From CALITV01 sp964415795 (GTDB lineage Bacteria > UBP6 > UBA1177 > JAKLFG01), in the NCBI GenBank assembly GCA_964415795.1, contig CAYQBN010000001.1, positions 215,006 to 279,005 on the forward strand: 64,000 nucleotides of DNA. The letters run 5' to 3'. Made by a program: the position numbers and the translations under genes. The notes beneath the pieces were generated by a model. The model searched no databases, was not told the DNA's origin, and saw only the letters and a list, made by a program, of their open reading frames with translations. Positions 1 to 7,508 of this stretch are shown here, in pieces (the first letter of the stretch is position 1; every line of letters begins with the position of its first letter).

Positions 1-806
1 CGGCCCGATCCCGATTTGAAATCATAGCCGTTCTGGTAGGCAAAGTAGTAGCGGACGATCCCCTGCGGCCATTCCTTGAACACATCGAGTTCTGGCCACG
101 GGAAGAGATCGCCTTGGATCATCGCGCCAAAGTCGCTCCCAGGGAACGCGCCGGTTTTCTTCGAGGGATCGAACCCCTTGATGCTCATGGTCCGCTGGCG
201 AACCGCCATCGCCTCTTCGGCGAAGAGGTGTTTCGAGCCCGACATCATCTTCTGGTAGAGGAGCGGCGCCTTGATGAGTCCTGTCCGTATCTCGGCGTAA
301 CGGACGATCGGGAAGCTGACATACGCTTCGGAGACGATACTGTCGCCGATCTTCTGGTCCCACAGGTCGAGTTCCATCTTGAAGCCGCTCCACGAAGCGA
401 ATTTCCCCGCGAAGGCCATCCGCGCCTTGTTGAGCGAGAAGACATCGACGAGGGAGGTCGGCGGCATGTTGGCGTCGTTGTTCTGATAGGTGAATCGGCT
501 CTGAAGGTACCCCGAGAAATAGAGGTAACTCTCGTTGGTGTCGTTCGACCAGAGAATAAGTTTATCCTCCGGTAGCGGCTTTTTCTCTTTCGGTGCGTCC
601 TTCTTTTCTTCGCCGGCCACCGTATGGGCCGCCCGTTCTTTTTCGAGCGCATCGCGTACCGCTTCGTTCACGATGCGGCGCACCTCCTGTTCAGTGAGGG
701 TCCGTTCGGTGTTTCTGGCGATCTCCCCGTCGTCAACGAACTCATCCTGAGCCAAAAGAAAGGACGAGAAAAGGATCGGGAGCAGAAAAAGGGAGAGATG
801 ATTCAT
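1..806 (-). CDS. Phosphate-selective porin-like outer-membrane protein (3' end outside window)
   Basis: The reading frame is open from an ATG at 806 to the window edge (268 codons). It begins with a signal peptide (NHLSLFLLPILFSSFLLAQ), followed by a charged stretch rich in Glu/Lys (residues 20-75). From about residue 80 there are alternating aromatic/polar beta-strand patterns (LYFSGYLQSRF, GFKMELDLWDQK, EAYVSFPIVRYAEIRTG) typical of the OprO/OprP-type porin family, where the IxxG(x)xK segment lies near the pore. The start lies 9 nt after the stop of the upstream lipoprotein gene, so the two are probably co-transcribed. The neighbourhood of Pho-regulon genes supports a role in phosphate or phosphoester uptake, but the family call rests on pattern recognition and the C-terminus is not visible. 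Confidence 0.65.
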   Translation of the reverse strand, partial: MNHLSLFLLPILFSSFLLAQDEFVDDGEIARNTERTLTEQEVRRIVNEAVRDALEKERAAHTVAGEEKKDAPKEKKPLPEDKLILWSNDTNESYLYFSGYLQSRFTYQNNDANMPPTSLVDVFSLNKARMAFAGKFASWSGFKMELDLWDQKIGDSIVSEAYVSFPIVRYAEIRTGLIKAPLLYQKMMSGSKHLFAEEAMAVRQRTMSIKGFDPSKKTGAFPGSDFGAMIQGDLFPWPELDVFKEWPQGIVRYYFAYQNGYDFKSGSG

Positions 807-815
807 GCCGTTCTC

Positions 816-2981
816 CTACTTGAAGTAAACGCCCAGTCCGGTCTTCTCCTGAAAGTCAACGATCTTCGCGGCACGCAGGTTGGCGATTGGGTCGGAGCTG
901 CGGGTCGGGTCGGCGAGTTGCATTCCGTGGTCGCTCGTAAGGATGACGACGGTGTTCTCGAGCATTCCCCATTTGGCGAACCAGTTGAACATCACCCTGA
1001 GGTTGTTGTCGATGTGTTCGAGCACCTTACCCATGAGATCGCCGTGCGGCCCGCGGTCGTGGCCGGTTCCATCGGTCGCCGGGAAATTCATGATGACGAA
1101 CTTCGGACGCGGTTGGACCTTCTCGAAAAGATTGTAGAACTCTGTCATCGAGGCGAGTTCCGTCATCTGTTCGCCGAAGATACTGTAACTTTCGGTCACG
1201 CTTACATTGGGATAGGTGAGTCCGTCGAACGGAATGAGTGACGAAAGTGCCTTTTGAACGAGCGGCACTTGTCCCGACCGATCGCGGAACTCGAGATCGG
1301 CGGTATCGGCGTCGCTGACCGACGGGTCGAAGAAACTGGCAGTGTAGGCGCCGTTCGGCTCATCCCACTGCCCGAAGGCGCGGTGGAGCGCCATGTGGAG
1401 CGATTCGACCTGTTCGGGAATGACCGGATTCCAATACTTCTCGGTGTTGAAGGTGTCGCCGATCGGGGTCGCCGACTCTTTGGTGTCGCGGTAGTAGTAG
1501 GAGTTGTCCACAAGCCCATGATGGCCGCTGTAGGCGCCGGAACCAAGCACATTGTGGCTCGGATAGGTGACGCTCGGCCAGTTAGTGATACTGCCATACT
1601 TCGCCCACATTCCCTCGTTCCTCATCTTAGCGATGGTCGAATACTTCTCTGGTTCGGTGTCGATCCGCCGGTGCAGTTCGGTGTGGTTGAGCCCGTCGCA
1701 GGTCACGATGATAACAGTTTGCACTAGTTCCCCCGAGAGGATCTCCTCAATGACATGGCCATCCTGCCAGCGGAGGTAGCAGTGGTGACTGAAGATGCCG
1801 CGCTCGTCAACGCAATCGGTCTTCGGCGCACCGAGCATCTTCATGACGGTCGGCGCGACATCGACATGGCGGAGCGGCCCCTCATAGACGCCCGGCAGGA
1901 TCCCTTTCCCCCACGCAACGAAAGGGGAACGACTCTGGATGAGATTGAGACTCGCGTGTTCCCCCGGCGCAACGGCGAAGTGGGCGAAATTTGCCCAGTT
2001 GACCATGAGATCGGCACTGTCGTAATGGTCGAAATAGGCGGCAATTCTCTCGTAACCGTACGGATACACTTCATCTTTTAGATCTATGAACGACAGGCGC
2101 GGGTCACCGTCGGCATACCCTTCGACCGTGGCGTTGTTGGGGTTCGATCCCAGCGCCAGTTCCTCCGCGTAGGTCGGGGCAACGAACTGGCTTTGATTCT
2201 CGATCGGATTGCCCCCTTCGAGGACCTCGACATCGTAGCGGTACCCTTTGTTGGTGTTGACCCGAGTGAACCGTATCTTGCCGCGCGCGGCGGTCACTTC
2301 ATAGGTGTTCTCACCGATGCGCGTCGCAACGAAGTCGGTGCCGGGATCGGCGACAAGGAAATCGAGCGCTTTCGCGTAAAGTTCCTCCTCGCCGGGATTG
2401 ATCCCCTGCTTTTCCTGCGGGAGAACCACAAATCCGCTGTGCTCCTCGACATTCATGAGGTAAAAGGGACCGGCTTCGACGGGAGCGTCTTTTCCGCTTT
2501 CGAAACGGAAGAATATCTCTCCCGCGCATCCCGCCTCCTGCTCCCAACTGTACCAGACGACCGTCTGCGGTTCGGCGGCAAGCCCTTTGAGCGAAGAAGG
2601 GGTATCTATCGGCGTCCACTCGGCGGCGCATCCTCCTCTGTAGGAGATCATGAGGTCGCGCGGTTCACCGTCTTCGGGAGACAAGATGAACGAAACGGTG
2701 ATGTCGCCCCAATCGGGACTCATTGCCACGCCACTGACGAACGGTATCTCTGGCTCGACGAGGTCCTCATCGGTAAGAAGATCGTCCTCTCCGTTCACAC
2801 CTTCGTCCGTTATCCCCTGATCGTCCGCCATCTCTTCCTTTTCTCCCGCTCCCTCATCGACCGACATCGTCTCGTCCGTTGCCGCGACGGTATCGTTCTC
2901 GGCGACGACCCACGGGTCTCCTTCTCTATCGCACGCCCCAAACAACAGCATGCTGACGACGACGAAAAGTATCGTTCTCAT
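816..2981 (-). CDS. Alkaline phosphatase superfamily lipoprotein (type I phosphodiesterase/nucleotide pyrophosphatase-like)
   Basis: A 721-residue lipoprotein: signal peptide with lipobox LLFGAC, then an acidic linker (residues 20-75). The second half has the metal and nucleophile motifs of the phosphodiesterase/pyrophosphatase family: VTCDGLN (first Asp ligand), NWPSVTYPSHN (Thr nucleophile region), TDGTGHDRGPHG and LTSDHGM (Asp/His ligands). A block that normally follows these motifs, RSPFVAWGKGI to HVDVAPTVMKMLG, lies before them, so the fold looks permuted relative to standard alkaline phosphatases. A similar order exists in some large bacterial members as far as I recall. It probably releases phosphate from organic phosphates at the cell surface. 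A Pho-box-like repeat (3034-3073) precedes it and the porin gene follows 9 nt downstream. Confidence 0.8.
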   Translation of the reverse strand: MRTILFVVVSMLLFGACDREGDPWVVAENDTVAATDETMSVDEGAGEKEEMADDQGITDEGVNGEDDLLTDEDLVEPEIPFVSGVAMSPDWGDITVSFILSPEDGEPRDLMISYRGGCAAEWTPIDTPSSLKGLAAEPQTVVWYSWEQEAGCAGEIFFRFESGKDAPVEAGPFYLMNVEEHSGFVVLPQEKQGINPGEEELYAKALDFLVADPGTDFVATRIGENTYEVTAARGKIRFTRVNTNKGYRYDVEVLEGGNPIENQSQFVAPTYAEELALGSNPNNATVEGYADGDPRLSFIDLKDEVYPYGYERIAAYFDHYDSADLMVNWANFAHFAVAPGEHASLNLIQSRSPFVAWGKGILPGVYEGPLRHVDVAPTVMKMLGAPKTDCVDERGIFSHHCYLRWQDGHVIEEILSGELVQTVIIVTCDGLNHTELHRRIDTEPEKYSTIAKMRNEGMWAKYGSITNWPSVTYPSHNVLGSGAYSGHHGLVDNSYYYRDTKESATPIGDTFNTEKYWNPVIPEQVESLHMALHRAFGQWDEPNGAYTASFFDPSVSDADTADLEFRDRSGQVPLVQKALSSLIPFDGLTYPNVSVTESYSIFGEQMTELASMTEFYNLFEKVQPRPKFVIMNFPATDGTGHDRGPHGDLMGKVLEHIDNNLRVMFNWFAKWGMLENTVVILTSDHGMQLADPTRSSDPIANLRAAKIVDFQEKTGLGVYFK

Positions 2982-3033
2982 GGCAATCCTCCTCGAAAAA
3001 CGGGAACATGGTGCCTTCCCATCATGTGGCGAT

Positions 3034-3073
3034 GATGAGGCGTTCGTTAGAATGCAATGTAAGGACGGTAAAA
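3034..3073 (-). promoter_or_regulatory. Pho-box-like repeat upstream of the phosphatase lipoprotein
   Basis: On the minus strand, four 7-bp units recur every 11 bp: TTTTACC, TTACATT, TCTAACG, CCTCATC. The first pair with its GTCC spacer resembles the pstS and olsB boxes. I do not see a convincing -10 at the 9-bp spacing found at the better sites, so this is a weaker member of the set. Confidence 0.4.
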
Positions 3074-3976
3074 TTATGCCGCCCGAATCACCTGCGATGG
3101 CGATGAAACCTCGAATTTCGCACCGACTTGACCGTTCAACTTGTCCATGTCGAGCAGGGTGAGGAAATCGGCACAGCGGAAGTGACGGTCGATTATCGGT
3201 TCGCCGAGCACCGTGGCTCCTGCTTTAAGATAAGCCTTGAGAAGTGGCGGTATAAGAGCCTTGGCGTGTTCCTCGTCAATGCCACCGATCGAGGAGACGA
3301 AGCGATAGTAATCATCGAACTGACGAATACGGAATTTCCGGTTCGGCTGGGCGTGCACGACACCATTTCCCGCATGATAGACTGAAAAATAACCGTGGAG
3401 CGCAACGAGATCATCCATGTCCATCGTCTTGATGCTCGAACAACCGAAGAGCCATTGCGCACCAGTATGTTTGGCATATTCGGCGATCCCCTTCCACAAC
3501 AGAAGAATGGCGGCACCGGTGCGATGATCGGCATGGACGCAGGCGCGTCCCAACTCGACCTTGACTCCCGGCAGTTGGAGTATCTCTCTGATGTTGAATT
3601 CGGTTGCCGTGTAGAAGTTGCGCGTGAACAGCGAACAGTTGAACCGGTACGTACCAACGCAGGCACCGCTTTCCCGGTCTATGAGCATGAGGTGATCGCA
3701 CTTGAGATCGAATCGGTCGAAGTCGAGTCCGAGCGGGTGACGGATGTGGAGCAGTTCCTCGTAGAACACCGCATGTCGGAGCAAGAGAACCTGCCGCAGA
3801 TCATCGCCGTTCTCGGCCATCTTAACCGTGTAACGCTTATTTTCCAGCAAGAAGCGGACATGCGGCCGGTAGCGGTCGAGTTGCGCATCGATGCGAGACA
3901 CCACGAATTTGCGGGCGATCTGCCCGACGAGCGGCATCGAGAACGGGGCTTTCTTCATCGTGAGCGTCGTGCTCAT
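3074..3976 (-). CDS. olsB: OlsB-like ornithine lipid N-acyltransferase (GNAT fold)
   Basis: A 300-residue protein of the acyl-homoserine-lactone synthase/OlsB type acetyltransferase family. The central part shows the family core: LLRHAVFYEELL, DHLMLIDRESGACVGTYRF, VELGRACVHADHRTGAAILLLW and WLFGCSSI. OlsB transfers a 3-hydroxyacyl group from ACP to the alpha-amine of ornithine, the first step of phosphorus-free ornithine lipid synthesis. OlsA, the second enzyme, is not in the window. The start is set by a GGAGG 6 nt upstream. It sits alone behind a strong Pho-box-like promoter (4022-4065), which fits the phosphate-starvation induction known for ornithine lipids. Other acyl-amino acids or acylated amines are possible products. 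Confidence 0.72.
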   Translation of the reverse strand: MSTTLTMKKAPFSMPLVGQIARKFVVSRIDAQLDRYRPHVRFLLENKRYTVKMAENGDDLRQVLLLRHAVFYEELLHIRHPLGLDFDRFDLKCDHLMLIDRESGACVGTYRFNCSLFTRNFYTATEFNIREILQLPGVKVELGRACVHADHRTGAAILLLWKGIAEYAKHTGAQWLFGCSSIKTMDMDDLVALHGYFSVYHAGNGVVHAQPNRKFRIRQFDDYYRFVSSIGGIDEEHAKALIPPLLKAYLKAGATVLGEPIIDRHFRCADFLTLLDMDKLNGQVGAKFEVSSPSQVIRAA

Positions 3977-4021
3977 CAGACACCTCCATTTACCTTTCTA
4001 TAACGGAGGAAACATCGTCCC

Positions 4022-4065
4022 TTCGTATTGTCGCATGATGAAAGGCGTGTTGAAAAACGGTGAAA
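4022..4065 (-). promoter_or_regulatory. Pho-box promoter of olsB
   Basis: Minus-strand units TTTCACC (4059-4065), TTCAACA (4048-4054) and TTTCATC (4037-4043) are spaced 11 bp apart. Nine bp follow, then a -10-like TACGAA (4022-4027). This is the same geometry as at pstS, pstC and phoB. The box also overlaps the short gap before the phosphoesterase stop codon. Confidence 0.6.
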
Positions 4066-4074
4066 AGTGAAGGA

Positions 4075-4776
4075 TCATCGTATCTTCACCGTCTCGTACC
4101 AGAGCGTTTCGGTGTCGAGAATGACCCCCTGAAAGCGCCCCATCGAGCAGGAGCCGCAGTTGAGGTAACGCTTCTTTTTATTGAGGTAATAGGTCTTGTG
4201 GTATTCGATCTTGTGGGTGTGTCCCAGTATCACCACATCGTACTTCCTCAAAAGGCCGAGCGCATAGTTAAGGTATCGGAACGAATTATACTTTCGCGGT
4301 ATTCGATGGATCTCGTCATCGAACGCGATCGCCGCACGATAGAGTTTCTTGAACCACTTGAAGCGGCACATTGCCTTGATAAGCAGATACATCCACCGTC
4401 CGAACAGGCGCCCGATACGGGTGCCGTTCAAGAAATCGGCGTTGTGTCCATGTTCGATGTAGATCGTTTGACCGCCCGCGTTACGAATGAGGAGATGGTC
4501 TTTGCCGAAATTGTTGAAGATATCGTGATTGCCCCGGATATAGATCGGCTTTTTCGAGTAGAGATAGGCGAGCAGTTCACGGTTGTGTTCGACTATCTCC
4601 GTAAAATCCCATTTGTAGAGTTCATAGATGTCGCCGTTGAGAACGATCATCTCCACCTTGTACTGCGCAATGACCGATTCCATCGTGGCAATGAACTCGG
4701 TAGGGTGCCAGCCGAAGATGTCCGATCCATCCTTCGGAACACCGAGGTGAAGGTCGGAGATGACCATGATTTGCAT
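4075..4776 (-). CDS. Calcineurin-like metallophosphoesterase, PlcP/LpxH type
   Basis: A 233-residue metallophosphoesterase. Motifs in order: ISDLHLG (residues 5-11), LNGDIYE, GNHD, IEHGHNAD and LGHTHKIEYH, which together give the dinuclear metal site. The family includes LpxH and the PhoB-controlled phospholipase C PlcP, which removes the phospho-headgroup from phospholipids to leave diacylglycerol. Start: ATG at 4776, one base after the stop of the upstream glycosyltransferase gene, implying translational coupling. With two glycolipid glycosyltransferases in the same operon and Pho boxes around it, PlcP-like activity is more likely than LpxH, but sequence alone does not exclude LpxH. The C-terminal NCGSCSMGRF may be a structural Cys pair. 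Confidence 0.75.
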   Translation of the reverse strand: MQIMVISDLHLGVPKDGSDIFGWHPTEFIATMESVIAQYKVEMIVLNGDIYELYKWDFTEIVEHNRELLAYLYSKKPIYIRGNHDIFNNFGKDHLLIRNAGGQTIYIEHGHNADFLNGTRIGRLFGRWMYLLIKAMCRFKWFKKLYRAAIAFDDEIHRIPRKYNSFRYLNYALGLLRKYDVVILGHTHKIEYHKTYYLNKKKRYLNCGSCSMGRFQGVILDTETLWYETVKIR

Positions 4777-4777
4777 G

Positions 4778-6139
4778 CTACACTCCGAGGGGGCGTTCTC
4801 CGGGCGAAAACTTTCCCGTCGCGACGACCTCTTCGATGAAGTAGGTGCCCTTCTTGCGTCCCTTGAGAAAACCGTTCCACGCCGCTTCGGCAAGCCGTCC
4901 CTTCCGACGGAGATCAAAGAGCCACTCGTTACAGTACCGTGCTGGCCCGGGCATCTTGAAACCGGCCCCCATCTCGCGGACCCAGCGGCGGTTCTGTTTC
5001 TCGTGGTACCCGACCGGCTGAGAAAAGATGATGGGAATGCCGAGCGCGCAGTAGAACGACAGTTCACTCGGTTTGGTCCAGAGAACATCGACTTCTCGAA
5101 GGACTCGGTTGAATGCGGCGAAGTACTCGTCGTAGCCGGCGCCCCAAACGATCCTGACCGCATTGTCGAGTCGGTATACCCCCGTTTCGACGAGATAAGA
5201 CTCGAACTGCCGCTTTACCGACCTACTGACGCCTGCTGAAAGAAGCAGCCGTACCTTGCCTCCTTCAATGAACGGAATGAGCGCAGTCAAGATGTCGCGC
5301 GTCATTGCCGCCTGCGTACCCGAACCGCCGACCGCAAAGAGAAGCGTCAAATGATCGCGCCGTCGGAGCGGTATCTCGCGATCTCCGAGAAAATGGCGCA
5401 CCTCTCGCTCATGGAGAGGGAAAAAACGGTTGTCGGGATCGAGCCGGATCAGGCGCTCAAAGAGGTCGTCACGGAGGATCTCGAGATGCTCCTTGCTCCC
5501 CAAGCACTCTTTCGGAAGCGGAAATCCGGTGAGATGGATTCGTTCCTCGGGGACGCCATAATTTTTAAGACGGCGTACCACATTGGCACACGGTGCACAG
5601 TAGTGAAGGGCGCTCCGCGCGGGGTCGCGCGGCACCCAGACACGATTGACGTCACTGTCGGTGACGAGCACGAAGGTCGGTTGCTCGCGGCTCCCAAGTG
5701 CATCCTGTGCGAGCGCCGTAGCAAAGAAGGTGTGGATCGAGGGGAGCGGTCGCTCCCTGATACGACGAATGAGGCTTGCACCAAGCCCCCGGAATCGGAT
5801 GAGAAAATCAACATACCGGAGACCGATCGTTGGTCGCGATAGATCACGCGAGGGGTAGCGCGGTGGAATACGGAACAACCAATCGAGGAGAGCAAAAAGC
5901 CAAGGTCCGATGATCGGAACATCGAGTGCCCGTGAGAAAAGGTAGTAGAGCCGACGTGTCCGCCGCAACGCCCGGGCCTCGACGGTATCGGTTATCGTTT
6001 CGTCGCCATAGACGATCGTTTTTCCTTCCTCAGCGAGGTCACGGAGGGGGTAAGCGGCACGAAGATGGCCGAGACCCATCTCGACCGAGATGACCCACGC
6101 CTTGGGAGAGGTATCAGTTTTCGTACTCGAGTCCGCCAT
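4778..6139 (-). CDS. GT28-family (MurG/MGDG synthase-like) lipid glycosyltransferase
   Basis: About 453 residues from an ATG at 6139, which overlaps the previous gene by 26 nt. An earlier in-frame start at 6202 would lengthen it without visible conserved sequence. The N-terminus carries the glycine/histidine loop SVEMGLGHLRAAYPL, corresponding to the GGGH loop of MurG and monogalactosyldiacylglycerol synthases. A putative acceptor-side region follows (about 60-200), then a GT-B C-terminal half with FAVGGSGTQ, VRIVWGAGYDEYF and TKPSELSFYCALGIPIIFSQPVGYHEKQN, the nucleotide-sugar binding region. Likely role: glycosylation of diacylglycerol or of a lipid already carrying one sugar from the upstream enzyme. 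Confidence 0.7.
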   Translation of the reverse strand: MADSSTKTDTSPKAWVISVEMGLGHLRAAYPLRDLAEEGKTIVYGDETITDTVEARALRRTRRLYYLFSRALDVPIIGPWLFALLDWLFRIPPRYPSRDLSRPTIGLRYVDFLIRFRGLGASLIRRIRERPLPSIHTFFATALAQDALGSREQPTFVLVTDSDVNRVWVPRDPARSALHYCAPCANVVRRLKNYGVPEERIHLTGFPLPKECLGSKEHLEILRDDLFERLIRLDPDNRFFPLHEREVRHFLGDREIPLRRRDHLTLLFAVGGSGTQAAMTRDILTALIPFIEGGKVRLLLSAGVSRSVKRQFESYLVETGVYRLDNAVRIVWGAGYDEYFAAFNRVLREVDVLWTKPSELSFYCALGIPIIFSQPVGYHEKQNRRWVREMGAGFKMPGPARYCNEWLFDLRRKGRLAEAAWNGFLKGRKKGTYFIEEVVATGKFSPGERPLGV

Positions 6140-7286
6140 CGGGTACCAGAGCGATGAGAGAATCCTTTTCAACGGTAATGGTACGTCCGCGCCACCGGAC
6201 ACGGCGGGTCACAAAGGGAGAAAGGTAGATGATGAACGAAAGGATATCCTTGACCACCACGACCATCGGAAAAACGAGCAGTGTCCGCCACGACGGCCGT
6301 TCGTTGGGCTGAGAGAGCGCGTTGATATATTCGAGCACCATCTTGACGACCGTCGCGGTCACCAAAAGGAGCATCCCGCTCTTGCCGAGAAAAGGCACAG
6401 ACACCAGCGACCACACGATCGGGTGCATGAGCACTTCCGAGAGATACAGTTTCGGTTTTATCTGAAACCGCATCACCGCCCAGCGGCTCATCCGATCGTA
6501 GAAGGAACGGAGCGAACTGTCGCGGTTCACGTTCTCGGCGGGAGTGAAGTTGGTCGAGACCCGGAGATTCTTCTTCCGGAAGAGAAGCCCCATCATGTAA
6601 TCCTCGGCAAGATAAGGCTCAAAGGGACGAAACCCGCCGAAGTGTTTCTCGAGCGCTTCCCGCTCGATGAGCAGTGACTTGCCGATGACGATCGGTATGC
6701 GGAACAGGCGCCACGCGGCGATGAGATTGCCGGTGATGTAGTAGTTGAGATAGGCGTTCTCGACGAGTGCGCCGAAGGTGCGCGCGCCAGTCGCCGTGAT
6801 AGGACAGAACACTAGTTTAGTGCCATTGAGAAGGTACTCCTCCACAAGACGCGAAAGCGTATCGGGAGACACCCTTACATTGGCATCAGCTATCCAGTAG
6901 AGGTCTCCCGTCGCGTGCCGTTCCATCTTGGCGAGGTTATCTACCTTCGGATTGAGCGGCTTATCGGTGCCGGTAACGAGGATGAGCGTGCGAATGTGCG
7001 GATACCGCACCGCGACTTCGCGGATGACCGGCACCGCCGGATCGTTCTCGGTCTCGACGGCGAAGAGGACCTCGAAGTTCGGGTAATCGCTTCTGTAGAA
7101 CGACTCGATGTTCTCGGCGAACGGGCCATCGGCGTTCTTCACCGGTTTGAGGATCGACACTCGCGGCAGACGGTCATCTTTCAACCGTTCCTTCTTTTCT
7201 AACGAGCGCACGCTACGCGGTCCCACCGCATAGAAAGAGAGAAGAACGAACGGCGCGAACACTACGATCATCCAAAAAAGGAGCAT
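6114..7286 (-). CDS. GT21-type (ceramide glucosyltransferase/HpnI/Pgt-like) membrane glycosyltransferase
   Basis: A 390-residue membrane glycosyltransferase. Start chosen at 7286 because GAGGAGG lies 5 nt upstream; an upstream in-frame start at 7310 lacks one. N-terminal TM segment (LLFWMIVVFAPFVLLSFYAV), GT-A domain with RVSILKPVKNADG, the nucleotide-sugar binding FAVETENDPA, the D1-type NPKVDNLAKM and DADANV-like WIADANVR, and the late AEDYMMG. The (Q/R)xxRW-like block appears as RMSRWAVMR. About four C-terminal TM segments follow. GT21 members glucosylate ceramide or, as in rhizobial Pgt, diacylglycerol processively. First gene of the operon with the GT28 enzyme and the phosphoesterase, behind a Pho-box-like site. 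Confidence 0.75.
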   Translation of the reverse strand: MLLFWMIVVFAPFVLLSFYAVGPRSVRSLEKKERLKDDRLPRVSILKPVKNADGPFAENIESFYRSDYPNFEVLFAVETENDPAVPVIREVAVRYPHIRTLILVTGTDKPLNPKVDNLAKMERHATGDLYWIADANVRVSPDTLSRLVEEYLLNGTKLVFCPITATGARTFGALVENAYLNYYITGNLIAAWRLFRIPIVIGKSLLIEREALEKHFGGFRPFEPYLAEDYMMGLLFRKKNLRVSTNFTPAENVNRDSSLRSFYDRMSRWAVMRFQIKPKLYLSEVLMHPIVWSLVSVPFLGKSGMLLLVTATVVKMVLEYINALSQPNERPSWRTLLVFPMVVVVKDILSFIIYLSPFVTRRVRWRGRTITVEKDSLIALVPDGGLEYEN

Positions 7287-7322
7287 TGAAACCTCCTCAT
7301 ACCATTTCACATCACGCCGGAT

Positions 7323-7366
7323 TCGCTATCAGAAGCGCATGAAAGAATGATGAGCGCCCGGTGTGT
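7323..7366 (-). promoter_or_regulatory. Pho-box-like promoter of the glycolipid operon
   Basis: Minus-strand units ACACACC (7360-7366), GCTCATC (7349-7355) and TTTCATG (7338-7344) repeat at 11-bp intervals. They are followed by 9 bp and a -10-like TAGCGA (7323-7328). The geometry equals that of the pst sites although the units themselves are weaker matches. Confidence 0.45.
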
Positions 7367-7407
7367 TTTACGCTAAGACGAGGCGCATTGCCTTTTTTTG
7401 ACCCAAT

Positions 7408-7491
7408 ACACACCGTTCGCTAACCGTTTCTTAATGTTTGGCCGCTCAAAATCCTCACTGTTTTATGACCGTTTTCTGATAACCGATTGAC
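7408..7491 (+). promoter_or_regulatory. Pho-box-like repeats upstream of the second porin
   Basis: Plus-strand units ACACACC, GCTAACC, CTTAATG (7408-7436, 11-bp period) include GCTAACC GTTT CTTAATG, close to the pstS box CTTCACC GTTT CTTAACA. A second set, TCCTCAC, TTATGAC, TTCTGAT, GATTGAC (7452-7491), keeps the same period. No good -10 is at the expected distance, so the functional subset is uncertain. Confidence 0.45.
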
Positions 7492-7508
7492 TAAAAACGG
7501 AGGAAAAG

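Noticed and set aside
4075..5163. Longer version of the phosphoesterase starting at 5163
   Set aside because: The extra N-terminal part is antisense-style low-complexity sequence in the frame overlapping the glycosyltransferase; the phosphoesterase motif starts right after ATG 4776.
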